DNA from: Okapia johnstoni
Taxonomy: Eukaryota; Chordata; Mammalia; Artiodactyla; Giraffidae
Direction: 5' to 3'
DNA length: 64,000 nt
Assembly: GCA_024291935.2 (NCBI GenBank)
Contig: CM044306.1
Location: 4,660,501-4,724,500 of the forward strand
The translations under genes were made by a program, and so were the position numbers. Below the pieces are notes generated by a model. It was not told the origin of the DNA. It saw only the letters and a program-made list of their open reading frames with translations, and ran no database searches. Below, one piece after another: positions 10,731 to 21,070 of the stretch. The first letter of the stretch is position 1, and the number at the start of each line of letters is the position of its first letter.

Positions 10731-10850
10731 TTGAAAAACTGCTGAAGCTGGGTGACAGGCATATAGAGATGTATTATTAAAGTATTCTCCCCCTTGAATA
10801 TCTGTTTAAAATGTTCCATGGTAAAAAGCCAAAAAAAAAAAAAAAAAAAA
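10731..10850 (+). mobile_element. Old L1 3' end with A20 tail
   Basis: AACTGCTGAAGCTGGGTGAC, TATTATTAAAGTATTCTC, TTGAATATCTGTTTAAAATG and CCATGGTAAAAAG match the terminal part of older mammalian L1 3' UTRs. It ends in 20 uninterrupted A residues at 10831-10850. The pure tail on a diverged body suggests later re-expansion of the A tract. Confidence 0.72.
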
Positions 10851-10882
10851 CCAAGGACTCTGGCTGAAAAGTATAAAAGTAT

Positions 10883-11013
10883 TAGTGGCTCAGTCGTGTC
10901 CGACCCCATGGGCTGGAGCCCGCCAGGCTCCTCTGTCCATGGGATTCTCCAGGCAAGAATACTGGAATGGGATGCCACACCCTTCTCCAGGGGATCTTTC
11001 TGACCTAGGGGTT
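10883..11013 (-). mobile_element. Bov-tA/Bov-A SINE, partial
   Basis: The plus strand reads GGCTCAGTCGTGTCCGACCC, then CCAGGCTCCTCTGTCCATGG, then TTCTCCAGGGGATCTTTCTG, and stops before the tRNA-like head. This is a 5'-truncated copy in reverse orientation. Confidence 0.9.
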
Positions 11014-11348
11014 TACTGTCCTAGGAAATGAGAAATCACTGTGGACAGGATGGGGCCCCTGCTCCCACAGGGCTGACATTATCCCCAAAGTTCAAATATT
11101 CCTCCAGTGTGAACATCCGGCTGGGCTTTCTCCAGGGGTCCCTTTGGGGGTAGGTCTTTGTGGGGGTGGCGGTGTATTGAAATCATTCTAGACTTGGCTG
11201 GGGCTTGGAGAAAGGGCTAGCCCTTTGCGAGTCTGTCCAGTCTGTTATTCCTTGGAACCCAGAAGCAGGATGGACGGAGAGGGGCTTTAGGAAGCCCCCG
11301 CAATGTACACTGGGATCTCTTTATTAATGTCCTTCATTAATAATAGCA

Positions 11349-11548
11349 GCGCAGGTGGCACAGTGGTAAAGAATCTGCCTACCAGTGCAGGAGATGCAAG
11401 AAACACAGGTTTGATCCCTGGGTCTGGAAGATCCCCTGGAGGAGGAAATGGCAACCCACTCCAGTATTCTTGCCTGGGAAATCCCACGGACAGAGAAGCC
11501 TGGCAGCCTACAGTCCACCGGGTCAGAAAGAGTCAGACACGACTTTAG
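11349..11548 (+). mobile_element. Bov-tA SINE
   Basis: GGTGGCACAGTGGTAAAGAA, GGTTTGATCCCTGGG, CCAGTATTCTTGCCTGGGAA and AGTCAGACACGACTTTAGTA give the full Bov-tA order. A small insertion is present in the tRNA-like part (GCAAGAAACACAGG). Confidence 0.93.
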
Positions 11549-12367
11549 TAACAGCTGCCCCTTGTCCCTGGGAGGTTATGTCCAGAGAGGGTCCAACCCA
11601 CTGGTTGCCTTGGGGCCCTGCTGTGACTCCTCTGGACAAACAGCTGTCTGTCCTGTTTTGAAAGGTCTCTGGGGACAAGGAGACAGCAGCTGGCAGGAGC
11701 TGCCGGTGCTGTGAACGTGTCAGCTGGGGAGCAGGGGACAAAAGCCTTCTGTGCTGCTCTCCGCTAACTGCTCCGGCGTGACTCCTCTGAACTGGCACAG
11801 GCGGCTGAAATCTTGGAATCACTAGCTTTCAGGCTTGCCGCATATGTACATCCTCCAGGAGGGCGTTTTCAGAATCTGGGTTTTGATGGAGTCCCACACC
11901 TAAAAATCGGTCCAGGGGACAACCCCTGGGAGAGTCTGCAGGCTCTGGAGCCTCGCCTCCGATGGCTCAGCCTTGGCCAGACAGAAAAGGAGCTACGGGG
12001 TTTCTGGGAGGATGGGAGCTCTTGGGGGAGGGAGGTCAACAACGTGAACACCTGTGTTTGAGGTCAACATATCCCTGTGCCCCTTCCAGGAGTGAGATGC
12101 CCCCACAAAGCTGAGTTCTTTGCCAGGAGATGGGCAAAGATTGGGTCCGCTCCTCTTTTTAATGGAGTTCCTATTTGGCGCCCTGTGCTTGTTCTGGCGA
12201 GTTCAGTTGAAACAAGGAAACTGATTCGGATTTTCTGGATAGTTCCTCCTCAGGTGGAGAGGTGATTTTAAGTCTCCAAATCACAAAGGCATTTCCATCG
12301 AATCTTTAGGGAGTGAGTACAGTCACTTGGGAACCGTATAGTTTGAAGGGGATCCAAAATGCTAGGT
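11549..12367. other. Unassigned non-coding stretch
   Basis: About 0.8 kb between two Bov-tA copies. No repeat, RNA gene or supported ORF was recognised. Confidence 0.5.
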
Positions 12368-12560
12368 GATACCTGGTGGCTTGGTGGTAAAGAATCTACC
12401 TGCTAAGGCAGGAGACTTGGGTTTGATCCCTGGGTCGGGAAGATTCCCTGGAGGAGGAAACGGCAACCCACGCCAGTATTCTTACATGGGAAATCTCACG
12501 GACAGAGGAGACTGGCGTGCTACAGTCCATGGGGTCGCGATGAATCAGACTGAGCAGGCC
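12368..12560 (+). mobile_element. Bov-tA SINE
   Basis: ACCTGGTGGCTTGGTGGTAA, GGTTTGATCCCTGGGTCGGG, AACCCACGCCAGTATTCTTA and ACAGTCCATGGGGTCGCGAT give the Bov-tA order. The terminal GACACGACTGAG part has a small deletion. Confidence 0.91.
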
Positions 12561-12946
12561 TGCATATGCAGCATAATCTTTGAAACTAGCAGAACACTCA
12601 GCCATGATTTCCCATTACAGTGCAAATCAAACCCAAGGTCCTTTCAGCGGACACATTTCCTAGGTTGCCTGATTTTTCGCCAACTTGCGCCTGTGCATTT
12701 GACGTTTGCCTTCACTCTCAAAAGGGTTCCACTTTGGGCAGTGAAGATGTTTTTTATCCTAACAGCATCTTACCTAAACTTCTGCACTTATGATCCTGAC
12801 TCTTTACCTGAAAACCTCCCAGCACCTGCTCTGCCTCAGACACACTGTTCTCCTGTTTCCCAAACGTGTTGCCCATTCTGGATGAATCAATGCCTGCCAC
12901 ACATATCCATTTCTCAACTCTGGGAATAGCTGGAATCTTTTTGCCG

Positions 12947-13060
12947 GAATGGCTACCCACTCCAGTATTCTTGCCTGAGAAATCTCACAGACAGAGGAGC
13001 CTGGAGGGCTACAGCCCATGGGGTCACAAAGAGTCAGACACGACTGAGATACTAAATAAC
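12947..13060 (+). mobile_element. Bov-A SINE, head missing
   Basis: It starts inside the element at GGCTACCCACTCCAGTATTC and runs to GTCAGACACGACTGAG with an ACTAAATAACAAC tail. The tRNA-like part is absent, so it is 5' truncated. Confidence 0.9.
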
Positions 13061-13090
13061 AACAAAGATGCAGCATCAGACATCTAGGTG

Positions 13091-13171
13091 TATTGGGGTG
13101 GCCGAAAAGTTTGTTTGGGGTTTTCTGCACAATCTTACAGAAACACTAAATGAACTTTTTGGCCAATGTGA
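13091..13171. mobile_element. Mariner-type MITE
   Basis: A short palindromic DNA-transposon relic. The left arm is TTGGGGTGGCCGAAAAGTTT and the right arm is AATGAACTTTTTGGCCAATG, about inverted copies of each other with a short A/T-rich centre. This matches the terminal inverted repeat style of mariner MITEs common in ruminants. It carries no transposase. The arms differ at several sites, so it is fossil. Confidence 0.8.
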
Positions 13172-13893
13172 TGTTCACCAGTTTCTGAGCTGGTACATGA
13201 TGCCACCAAAGTGGGGGCCAGGGGTTGCCAGGGAGGGAGGGAGAGGTCAGGATGGCACAGCCCTGCCCTCAGGTTCTCGGACCCTGGTAGAAGAGACACA
13301 GAAAATGGTCCAAAGTGAGCTGATGAGGGGGCAAGAGAGGGAGACAGGGAGCCCCCAACCCACAGCAGAACTTGCAGCGCAAAGACCCAAATGAAGCACG
13401 GCTGTTCTGACACGGCAGAGGGCAGCTTGAATGTTCCATCGGGGTCAGGGGGGGCGAGTTTGGAGGCTTGGGCAGCGTTGGCCGCGTCCTACAGTTCGCA
13501 TCCAGATGTTTGGCATGATTTCAGCCTGACCCACAACGCCTCCCAGGAGGGCAGAGGCCTGGAATTTCGCCTGGAGGGAGGGAGGCGCGGGGGAAGCTGG
13601 CCTAGCCTCTGACAGTGATTCCAGGGGAGGTCGGAGATGCTCTCTTTCCCACGGAGGAGGCCGCGCAGGGTGGTTTTCAGGGGCAGCGAAGTGGGGATGC
13701 CTCGGGGCCAGGGAGCGAGAGCCCCACTGGAAGACGCAGGGTGATGCAGTTCACGGAACACAGACACTCGTCAGGGGAATGATCACTGACTTTCCTCAGA
13801 TCCACGATCTTGCAGGTGATTTTTAACTCTGTTCTCCTGAGTCTGAGGTGAGGGGCTGACTGCTTTTTTCTTTAACCAGCACTGACACATACT
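13172..13893. other. Unassigned non-coding stretch
   Basis: About 0.7 kb. A weak resemblance to antisense L2 3' sequence occurs around 13230-13340 (CCTGCCCTCAGG; TGGTAGAAGAGACACAG), but it is too diverged to call. No gene was recognised. Confidence 0.45.
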
Positions 13894-14101
13894 GTGTGTC
13901 AGTCGCTCAGTCGTGTCCAACTCTTCGCGACCCCCTGGACTGTAGCCCACCAGGCTCCTCTGCCCATGGGATGCTCCAGGCAAGAATACTGGAGTGGGTT
14001 GCCATTCCCTTCTCCAGCGGATCTTCCTGATCCGGGGATGGAACCCAGGTCTCCCGCATTGCAGGCCGATTCTTTACCAGCTGAGCCATCAGGGAAGCCC
14101 C
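13894..14101 (-). mobile_element. Bov-tA SINE
   Basis: Full-length reverse copy, from GTCAGTCGCTCAGTCGTGTC to GAGCCATCAGGGAAGCCCC on the plus strand, with the B-box-like region visible as GATGGAACCCAGG. Confidence 0.95.
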
Positions 14102-14154
14102 ATAATAGGCGCATAGTAGGACTTCAAATATTTGAAGGATCAACTACCTAGGAC

Positions 14155-14300
14155 ATTGGTTCTCAATCGGGGTGACCTGGCCTCGTCCCAGGAGACACTA
14201 GCAATGTCTGGAGACATCTTGGGTCGTCACAACTGTGGGGGGGGGGGTCCCACCAGCATGTAGTAGGTAGAGACCAGTGGACAGGACAGCCCCCTCCCCC
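14155..14300 (+). mobile_element. hAT/Charlie-type MER-class DNA element fragment
   Basis: TTGGTTCTCAATCGGGG, AGCAATGTCTGGAGACATCT, CGTCACAACTG, CAGCATGTAGTAGGTAGAGA and GGACAGGACAGCCCC follow a widespread non-autonomous mammalian hAT element. The family name is not certain. It contains an 11-G run at 14237-14247. Confidence 0.65.
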
Positions 14301-15142
14301 ATGACAGGGACGATCGGTCCCAAAGCTCGACAGTGCAGAGTTCTGGCTTTAGCACAAAAGCAGGAAGGGTGCCTGGAAGAGGATGTGGATTCTCCTTTCT
14401 GAGGGATTTTAAGAATGGATTCCAGCTGTCCTTGTGGGTCTGGGAGCCTGGGGTGAACAAAGACGCCTTAAACGGGCCGCTTGACCTCCAGACCTCCATC
14501 ACCACCCGGTACCAGGCGCCAGAGCTGTGGCTCCTCCCGGCCTCGTCCTTCTGCCTCTTCCTCCCACGCGGGTTGATTTCAGAGGCTTTTCCTGCAACGT
14601 GAGGGGGTTTCCATGAGGAGTGGATCCTTTCCAAACCAGAAGGCAGTAAAAAGTCCCACCCATGGGACTAGCGTTCCTGCTGCGTCTGTGCTTCAGGACG
14701 GACAGAAACCACAACATGAAGGCTGTTTATCAAAGTCACATCTCTCCAGATTCAAGTTCCAACCTGCAGACACTTTATAGCCATGTCATGAGGTGCAGTG
14801 CCGATGGCCTTTTAAAGACAGCAGTTCTCTGGGGGCTAGAGATAGGGGAACTTGTATAGGAAGAATACAAACAGGCAAAGGAGCACCTTTGAAAGGGCAT
14901 TTTCTTTCCAGGGTGAAGGTAACACCGCAGGGGCCATACCTAAGGCTGAGACCCTCCGGCCATCTCTGCCCGCACAGGGCTCCAAGCATGTCACCCACAT
15001 TCTTCGTCTGGACAGCAGGCCCATAAAGCACACACAGATTTTCCGGTTCTGAACCACTGTTCTGATGCACAGAAGTAGTTTTTCTAAGGCCAAACTGAGA
15101 AATGGGCAGATCCAGTCTTTTAATCCTTCTCAGAAACCTGTA
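14301..15142. other. Unassigned non-coding stretch
   Basis: About 0.84 kb. A minus-strand open frame (15661 down to 14786) crosses this region and the next two SINEs, showing it is a chance frame. No repeat was recognised. Confidence 0.5.
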
Positions 15143-15350
15143 GGGCTTCCCAGGAGGCTCAACGGTAAAGAGTCTGCCTGCCAAGCAGGAGACCCGGGTT
15201 CGATCCCTGGGTGGGGAAGATCCCCTAGATAAGCGAATGGCAACCCACTCGAGTATTCTTGTCTGGAGAATCCCAAGGACAGAGGAGCCTGGCGGGCTAC
15301 AGTCCACGGAGTCGCAGAGACTCAGACACGACTGAGCAACTAAACAGCAG
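15143..15350 (+). mobile_element. Bov-tA SINE
   Basis: GGGCTTCCCAGGAGGCTCAA, GGTTCGATCCCTGGG, CGAGTATTCTTGTCTGGAGA and CTCAGACACGACTGAGCAAC. The tail is a CAG/CAA-rich stretch (AAACAGCAGCCGCAGCAG). Confidence 0.94.
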
Positions 15351-15414
15351 CCGCAGCAGAAGGTGGTAACCTTCCTTTTCGAACTAAGATGGACTCGGTT
15401 GTTTCTGTTGCTCT

Positions 15415-15675
15415 TTTTAATTTCTTTTTGGTTCTGCTGGGTCTTCGGTGCTGTGTGCGAGCCTTCTCTAGTTTCAGCGAGCGGGGGTCTTCGCTGTGGC
15501 GTGTGGGCTTCTTGTTGCAGGGACTTCTCTTGTCGAGGAGCACGGGCTACAGGTGCGTGGGAGCATCGGCTTAGCTGCCCCTCGGCATGTGGGGTCCTCC
15601 CGGACCAGGATCCAACCCATGTCCCCTGTATCGGCAGGTGGATTCTTAAGCACAGGACCACCAGGGAAATCCCTG
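15415..15675 (-). mobile_element. CHR-2-type SINE, nearly full
   Basis: The plus strand shows the antisense CHR order: TTTTTGGTTCTGCTGGGTCT, TTCTCTAGTTTCAGCGAGCG, GTGTGGGCTTCTTGTTGCAG, CTTCTCTTGTCGAGGAGCAC, GTGGATTCTTAAGCACAGGA and CCACCAGGGAAATCCC. It starts with a T-rich (A-tail) segment. Confidence 0.9.
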
Positions 15676-15839
15676 GACTAAAGGTATTTAGAGACCACGA
15701 CCTTGAATGAATGTAGGAGAAATTTAGCTACCTTCCACCTCAGCATCTCTTTGGGAGAGACTCAGAAGTTTTATCTGTTGGACGATCCCAAAGCTGTTAT
15801 TCTTACCACGAAGTACCTGCCCCACGTGTGACACTGTTC

Positions 15840-16030
15840 TCAGCAACTGACATGTGCTAACCTTAATACAAGGAAGACCGTCTTAGCATCCTCAATTTAC
15901 AGGTGATGAAACCAAGGCACAGAGATGTCAGGTAACTTATTCAAGGCCACTCAGCTCGTCAGCGGCAGAGCCCAGACTTGGACTCAGAAGGCTGCTTTCG
16001 GAGTTCATGTTTGTAACACTGTGCTGAGCC
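15840..16030 (-). mobile_element. MIR SINE
   Basis: AATTTACAGGTGATGAAACC, AAGGCACAGAGATGTCAGGT, AACTTATTCAAGGCCACTCA and GGCAGAGCCCAGACTTGGAC are the reverse complement of the MIR core. It is relatively well preserved for this ancient family. Confidence 0.87.
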
Positions 16031-16252
16031 ACCTCCCTGGAGAATAACTCCCCAGTTCTTTAGCATTCAGACTAAAGAAGTAAAGGAAGCAACTAGAATC
16101 ACAGGTCCTAAGGAATTATGAGTTTGCAAAGCGCTGGGCAGTTTACCAAGTGCTTTTCCTCAACATGATCTCCGATGGGTCCTGCAAGGCTCTGAATTTG
16201 ATGGCTGTCTCTAGGAACCCAATGATGCTGTCAGCAAAAGACCCAAAGCACC

Positions 16253-16310
16253 GCATGCGCGCGTGCGCGTGTGTGTGTGTGTGTGTGTGCGCGCGCGCGT
16301 GCGCACACAC
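16253..16310. repeat. (TG/CG)n tract, 58 bp alternating purine-pyrimidine
   Basis: From 16253 to 16310 every base alternates purine and pyrimidine without a break: GCATGCGCGCGTGCGCG, then (TG)n, then (GC)n, then GTGCGCACACAC. CG blocks on both sides of a TG core make it a strong Z-DNA-forming candidate as well as a microsatellite. Confidence 0.95.
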
Positions 16311-16439
16311 TCCATCCAAGATGGACCAATGGAATCACCCATGAAGGTCCCCTCGCACACCTCAATCAGGAAGTTCTCTCTGGAGAGCCCCCTTACCTCA
16401 CTCTCAGTCCATGGGGTTCAGCAGAGGCTCCACAACCCC

Positions 16440-16850
16440 CAGAAAGCAGACTGAGATCCAACTCTGGACAATGCGAGTAACTCCATCCTAGCCCCAGGAA
16501 TTGGTTCAAGAGGGGAGTATGCGATACCACTGGGTCTAGCCAGACCCCAAGGGAGCTACTGAGAAGAGATGGACGATCTCTGCTGGACTTGAACCTGGGA
16601 GGACACAGGACTGGAGCTGTCAGCAGGAAGCCATCTTGCCACCAGGTAGACCCAGAGAATCAAGCCAACACTGAAGAAGACAGAGCTTGAGGGAGAGAAA
16701 AAATGAGCAGAGGTCTGATGTTACGATTTGTGGCCCCGGATCAAACCGCTCCTGAAGCCTGATTCCTGGAGTCTTCAGTTCTGTGAATCAGTAAATTCTC
16801 TTTTCAGCTTAAGATGATATGAATTTCGCTTCTGTTTCCTACAAATGATC
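16440..16850 (+). other. Possible old interspersed repeat, family unresolved
   Basis: CTGTGAATCAGTAAATTCTC followed by TTTTCAGCTTAAGATGATAT resembles the end of an old mammalian repeat seen in many intergenic regions. The upstream part (CAGGAAGCCATCTTGCCACC) may belong to it. I cannot name the family, and unique sequence is an alternative. Confidence 0.35.
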
Positions 16851-16986
16851 TGCTGCTGCTGCTAAGTCGCTTCAGTCGTGTCCAACTGTGCGACCCCATA
16901 GACGGCAGCCCACCAGGCTCCCCCGTCCCTGGGATTCTCCAGGCAAGAACACTGGAGTGGGTTGCCATTGCCTTCTCCAACAAATG
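16851..16986 (-). mobile_element. Bov-A2 SINE, partial
   Basis: CTGCTGCTGCTGCTAAGTCG, GCGACCCCATAGACGGCAGC, CAGGCTCCCCCGTCCCTGGG and CACTGGAGTGGGTTGCCATT are diagnostic for the Bov-A2 subtype (GACGGCAGCC and CCCCCGTCC variants). It is in reverse orientation, with one unit present. Confidence 0.92.
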
Positions 16987-17136
16987 ATAGAAGTGAAAAC
17001 TAAAAATACCTTATTGGAACAGGTTCAAAAGGACACTACTCTGGCTGGGAACAGAGTGAGGAAAAGTCTGCTCATTGAGACCCTGCTCCCTCTCCCCACA
17101 GCTTTACCTAAAAGGAGAATGTAGACTGTAAGAGGG

Positions 17137-17347
17137 GGCTGCCCTGGTGGCTCAGTGGTAAAAAATCCACCCACAATGCAGGAGACGCAGGAGACACGGG
17201 TTCGACCCCTGGGTTGGGAAGATCCCTTGGAGGAGGAAATGGAAACCCACTCCAGGATTCTTGCCTGGGAGATCCCCGAGACAGAAGAGCTTGAGGGCCA
17301 CAGTCCGTGGGGTCGCAAAGAGTCAGACACAGCTCAGTGACTGAGCA
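17137..17347 (+). mobile_element. Bov-tA SINE
   Basis: GGCTGCCCTGGTGGCTCAGT, GGTTCGACCCCTGGGTTGGG, AACCCACTCCAGGATTCTTG and AGTCAGACACAGCTCAGTGA give the full element order. Confidence 0.94.
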
Positions 17348-17902
17348 CTGCAGGGTCATAAGCTGTAGGAGAGCATGGGAAGGAAATGAGGTTGCCTTTA
17401 TCGGAGCCATTTTGAAAGGAGCAGTAGATTACCTGTGAATGCCATCAGTTAATTCGCAGAGTTTGTTTCTGTGTGAGTTACTCATCAACTCTCTCATCCA
17501 CAGCCACATGGTACCCGTGACACCAGCTCAAGGGTTGGACACGACTGAGCGACTGACACCAGCTAGCCATTTGCAATTACTGACTCTGGGTGACAGGTTG
17601 GATGGATAAGCGTGCATGGTTCAGCCCATCTCCTCTACATAAAGGTCAACACAAAGGGTTTAGCATCTCAGCAGATGGAGGGCTACCCAGTTCAGTGACA
17701 AAGGCTAGACTAAAAGCATCTTCCAGGCACATTTCACTACAGCAAAAAGCTTCTGCTTGGAGCAGCTGCTTCTTTATGAATTCTGGATTGAGGACACCCA
17801 AACAGTAGAAATCAAGCAAGTGTCACTTCCTCCCAGTGATTCTATTCTCTGTATATTTTTCTCTAGTTTCATAGCCCCTAGGAAACCCTCACACAGCAAG
17901 GT
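17348..17902. other. Unassigned stretch with a tiny Bov-A relic
   Basis: Mostly unrecognised. A short piece near 17526-17558 (TTGGACACGACTGAGCGACT) is the end of a Bov-A/BovB copy whose body is missing. Confidence 0.5.
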
Positions 17903-18186
17903 GATCAAACCAGTCAACCCTAAAGGAAATCAACCCAGAATATTCATCGGAAGGACTGATGCTCAAACTTTGGCCACCTGATGCGAAAAGCTGACTCACT
18001 GGAAAAGACCCTGATGCTGGGAAAGATTGAGGGCAGGAGAAGAAGGGGATGACAGAGGATGGGATGGTTGCATGGCATCATCGACTCAATGGATGTGAGT
18101 TTGAGCAAACTCTGGGAGATGGTGAAGGACAGGGAAACCTGGCATGCTTTAGTTCATGGGGTCGACTGAGCCACTGAACAGTAACA
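17903..18186 (+). mobile_element. BovB LINE 3' end (5' truncated)
   Basis: GATCAAACCAGTCAACCCTA, TTTGGCCACCTGATGCGAAA, AAAAGACCCTGATGCTGGGA, GTGAGTTTGAGCAAACTCTG and GTTCATGGGGTCGACTGAGC. A deletion removes part of the terminal GACACGACT block. Confidence 0.92.
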
Positions 18187-18975
18187 ACAGAAAACCCTCA
18201 GCAATCTTCTGTTCCCCAAGACGCAAGGCTCCCAGCTCTGTGCTGTCCATGGGAAGTCCAACTTGAATGTGAGGGACCAGCTTGGCAGACCCTCAGGAGT
18301 TTGTGAGCTGCTGGGACTGGCAAACAGCTGCCTGCTGACACCCTGGGTTGCAGATGAGGGGCCTCATGGTGCTTGTTTTCCTGCTGATTGAATTACTCAT
18401 GCCTCATTTGTCCACTTCCCTGAAACAATCTTTTTTGGATGCCTTTAGAAACCTGAGTCTCTGCGGTTTGTCTGGACTGGTTTTTATTTGTGGAGGAGAG
18501 TTCACTTGTCTAGGGTGGAGAAAAATGGGGTCTGCAGAAGTCATGGCATCCGTGCCTTCCTGTCTCGTGTGCTCCTGCTGTTCTCTCCAGGAGCCAGGAT
18601 TCCTCCTGGAACGCTTTCATCCCCACTGGAAGCTCCTGATGGAACAGACACGGGGAAATCTTGCCAAATCTGCAAAGTCCCTAAATGATTCTCAGCTCTC
18701 AGGAAACAAGAAACACGTTGCAAGCTTCGAGGGCAGGGGCAGAACCAATAATCACTGAGTCTGTTGGTAAACAGACCCAGAGAAGACAACTGAACCCAGC
18801 TTGTTCACTCTTGCCTGTCAGGCAGAATTTAATACCATCTTGTTTCTGTTTTTCTTCTACCCATGACCCAAGTTACAGCTTGCTTAATTTCTGTTTACAG
18901 TGTGAGGCTCATGGTGATGGAGGGAAGGAGAGGTCTGGTCAGACTTTCCCAGGAGAGTGTGCCTTGCAGGCCAGA
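18187..18975. other. Unassigned non-coding stretch
   Basis: About 0.8 kb. A 136-codon plus-strand frame starts at 18348. Its hydrophobic first third (VLVFLLIELLMPHL) could look like a signal segment, but the rest has no domain and no conserved motif that I recognise. Confidence 0.45.
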
Positions 18976-19100
18976 GGTTCTTAACCCAAAAAGATCCACG
19001 CCTGAGAAGCCAAGTCCAATTAAATCAGAACTACTGCAGAGGAGAACCTGGAAACCAGAGTGATTCCATCGCACAGCCAAGGTTTAGAACCTCGGCTGGA
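18976..19100. mobile_element. Possible MER5-like hAT fragment
   Basis: The segment opens with AGAGGTTCTTAACCC and closes near GGTTTAGAACCTCGG, an imperfect inverted pair reminiscent of MER5-type elements. The interior is highly diverged, so this is a weak call. Confidence 0.35.
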
Positions 19101-19215
19101 GAGCTACACTACATAATGTCACGGCCATGAGCCACGTGTGCCTGCTGAGCACTGGGTACATGGTACATCCAAGTTGAAATGGGCTGTAAATGGAAAGTCG
19201 TCACCAGATTTCAGC
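19101..19215 (+). mobile_element. Possible old DNA-transposon fragment
   Basis: GAGCCACGTGTGCCTGCTGA, GCACTGGGTACATGGTACAT, CAAGTTGAAATGGGCTGTAA and CACCAGATTTCAGCAC resemble a common mammalian MER-class repeat. The family is not resolved. Confidence 0.42.
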
Positions 19216-19448
19216 ACAAAAAAAGAGAACACAAACTACATCATTAATACTTTTGTTATGCTGATTACAAGTAAAACAATGGGGGTGTGTCCTGAACCAT
19301 GTGGGTGATGCTGTGGGGTCGACCAGAAATCTGTAAGGAATCCCTCAAGGAAGAGAAAGAGCAAACACTCACATGTCTTCAAACAACTCTTAAGACACCA
19401 TTGCTTCCACTTACAAGACGCACAAATCCCCCTTAGCACATTCACACC

Positions 19449-19662
19449 AGTGTGAAAGTGCTAGTTGCTCAGTCATGTCCAACTCTTTGTGGCCCTTTCA
19501 ACTGTAGCCCACCCGGCCCCTCTGCCCATGGAATTCTCCGGGCAAGAATACTGGAGCGGGTTGCCATTTCCTTCTCCAGGGGATCTTCCCAACTTTGGGA
19601 TGGAACCTGGGTCTGCTGCATCGCAGGCAGATTCTTTACCATCTGAGCCACTAGGAAGCCCT
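19449..19662 (-). mobile_element. Bov-tA SINE
   Basis: The plus strand runs from GTGAAAGTGCTAGTTGCTCA to TGAGCCACTAGGAAGCCC. The start is the longer Bov-tA end variant with GTGAAAGTG. Confidence 0.94.
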
Positions 19663-21070
19663 CCCTCCCAACACCCGTACTAGCACTAAGCTTGTTATGA
19701 TACATCCTTATGAAGTCTTGGTTCATTTCCTGTCCACCAAAAAGAACACGAGAGGAAGGAAAAGTCTATGATGTTGGACTAGAGTTTCCAAGAGAAAGTC
19801 AAAGGTCAGCCTTGAAATCTCTTTTTATCCATTCTTCTTAAGCATGGCCAAAAAACATCCTCAAAGTATATCCTTTTCCCCGCCTCATTTTTTAAATCAA
19901 AAGTCATGTAAAAGGTAATATGGAAAGAACATTTGATAGATTAGGACCGGCTAAAAATCTTGGATATGGCCCTACCAGAAAACAGCGTTTGTAATTTTTG
20001 AGGCTTGAGTTTTTGGTCTGCTTTGAAAGGTTTCCAGTGCTTTGCTGGGAGATACGAAGAACCTTCCAGAGAGCTTAAAGGTAATCCTCCCTTGGAAAAC
20101 TGCACACTTCCTTGTTACTCCATTGACAAAGACCCTTGGTCAAAGCATATGCTTTCACATATTTAGCTAAACCACAGAGGGAGACGAACTGAATTTTTAC
20201 CTTGAAAGTCAATACCATGGGTCGCAGTTGCGATATGATCAACAGCAGGATGGGACAGGCCAGGGAAAGTCAGGACCAAAAATATGGACAGACTAGACAT
20301 TGTAAGAGGAGCAGGGAGAGGTGAGGTCAGTGGGTATTAGGACAACATGTGAGAAGAGGTAAGCCCAGGCAGGGGAACAAAAGTCAATATCCTGCAGATA
20401 AGGGGCAATGGGGAAAGGCAGTACCACTGAGGAAGGACAGAGGAGCTGCTCAACATTCAAGCAGACAGACAGTTTAAAGAGTCCACGTAAAGGTAAAGGT
20501 AGAGAAGAAGCAGGTTCAAGCATGCAGAAGGTGCCATCGGAGCTTGGAGCTCAGCATCCAGGGAGAGCTGGAAGGATGAGGACTTCTGTCCAAAGACCAG
20601 GTATGCAATGGGGTCAGAATCTAGGCTGAAAGAATTCATAGCCAGAGACTTAAAACCCAGGTCAGAGGGGTCAAGGCTCCCAAACTGGGAGCCCAGCATG
20701 GGTGAGGGGTCTGACAACAACTCTCACTTCAACATTGTACATGCATCGAATACAGCAAGAACCATTCCTACATTGTTCATAGATGGGAGAGTTTCAAGGG
20801 TAAGTGACAGGCCAGCCAATTATCCCGGAGAAGGTGTGGGTTGTTAACCACACTGACTGTAGTACTGATCAGCAACTGCTGGGTCAACAGGGTAAGACCC
20901 AAAGGGTTCTCACAGTCTGTTCTTGACTCAATGATCGAGCTCAGCATTCTCATCTCCTCCCTTGGAACCTCGGTCTCTGTGACAGGCCCTAACATCGAGC
21001 TGTGCAAATCCAAAAGACTGGGAGGTTTTCAAGTTGTTCTCATCTCTTATGCCTAATTGGACTCCAAGCT
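19663..21070. other. Unassigned non-coding stretch, 1.4 kb
   Basis: No SINE, LTR or ORF homology. The sequence around 20.26-20.72 kb is A/G-rich on the plus strand and may be an unrecognised old repeat. Confidence 0.45.

Noticed and set aside
14786..15661. Longest open frame (291 codons, minus strand)
   Set aside because: It runs through unique DNA, a Bov-tA and most of a CHR SINE, and its translation includes typical SINE-derived peptide. No domain, so it is a chance frame.
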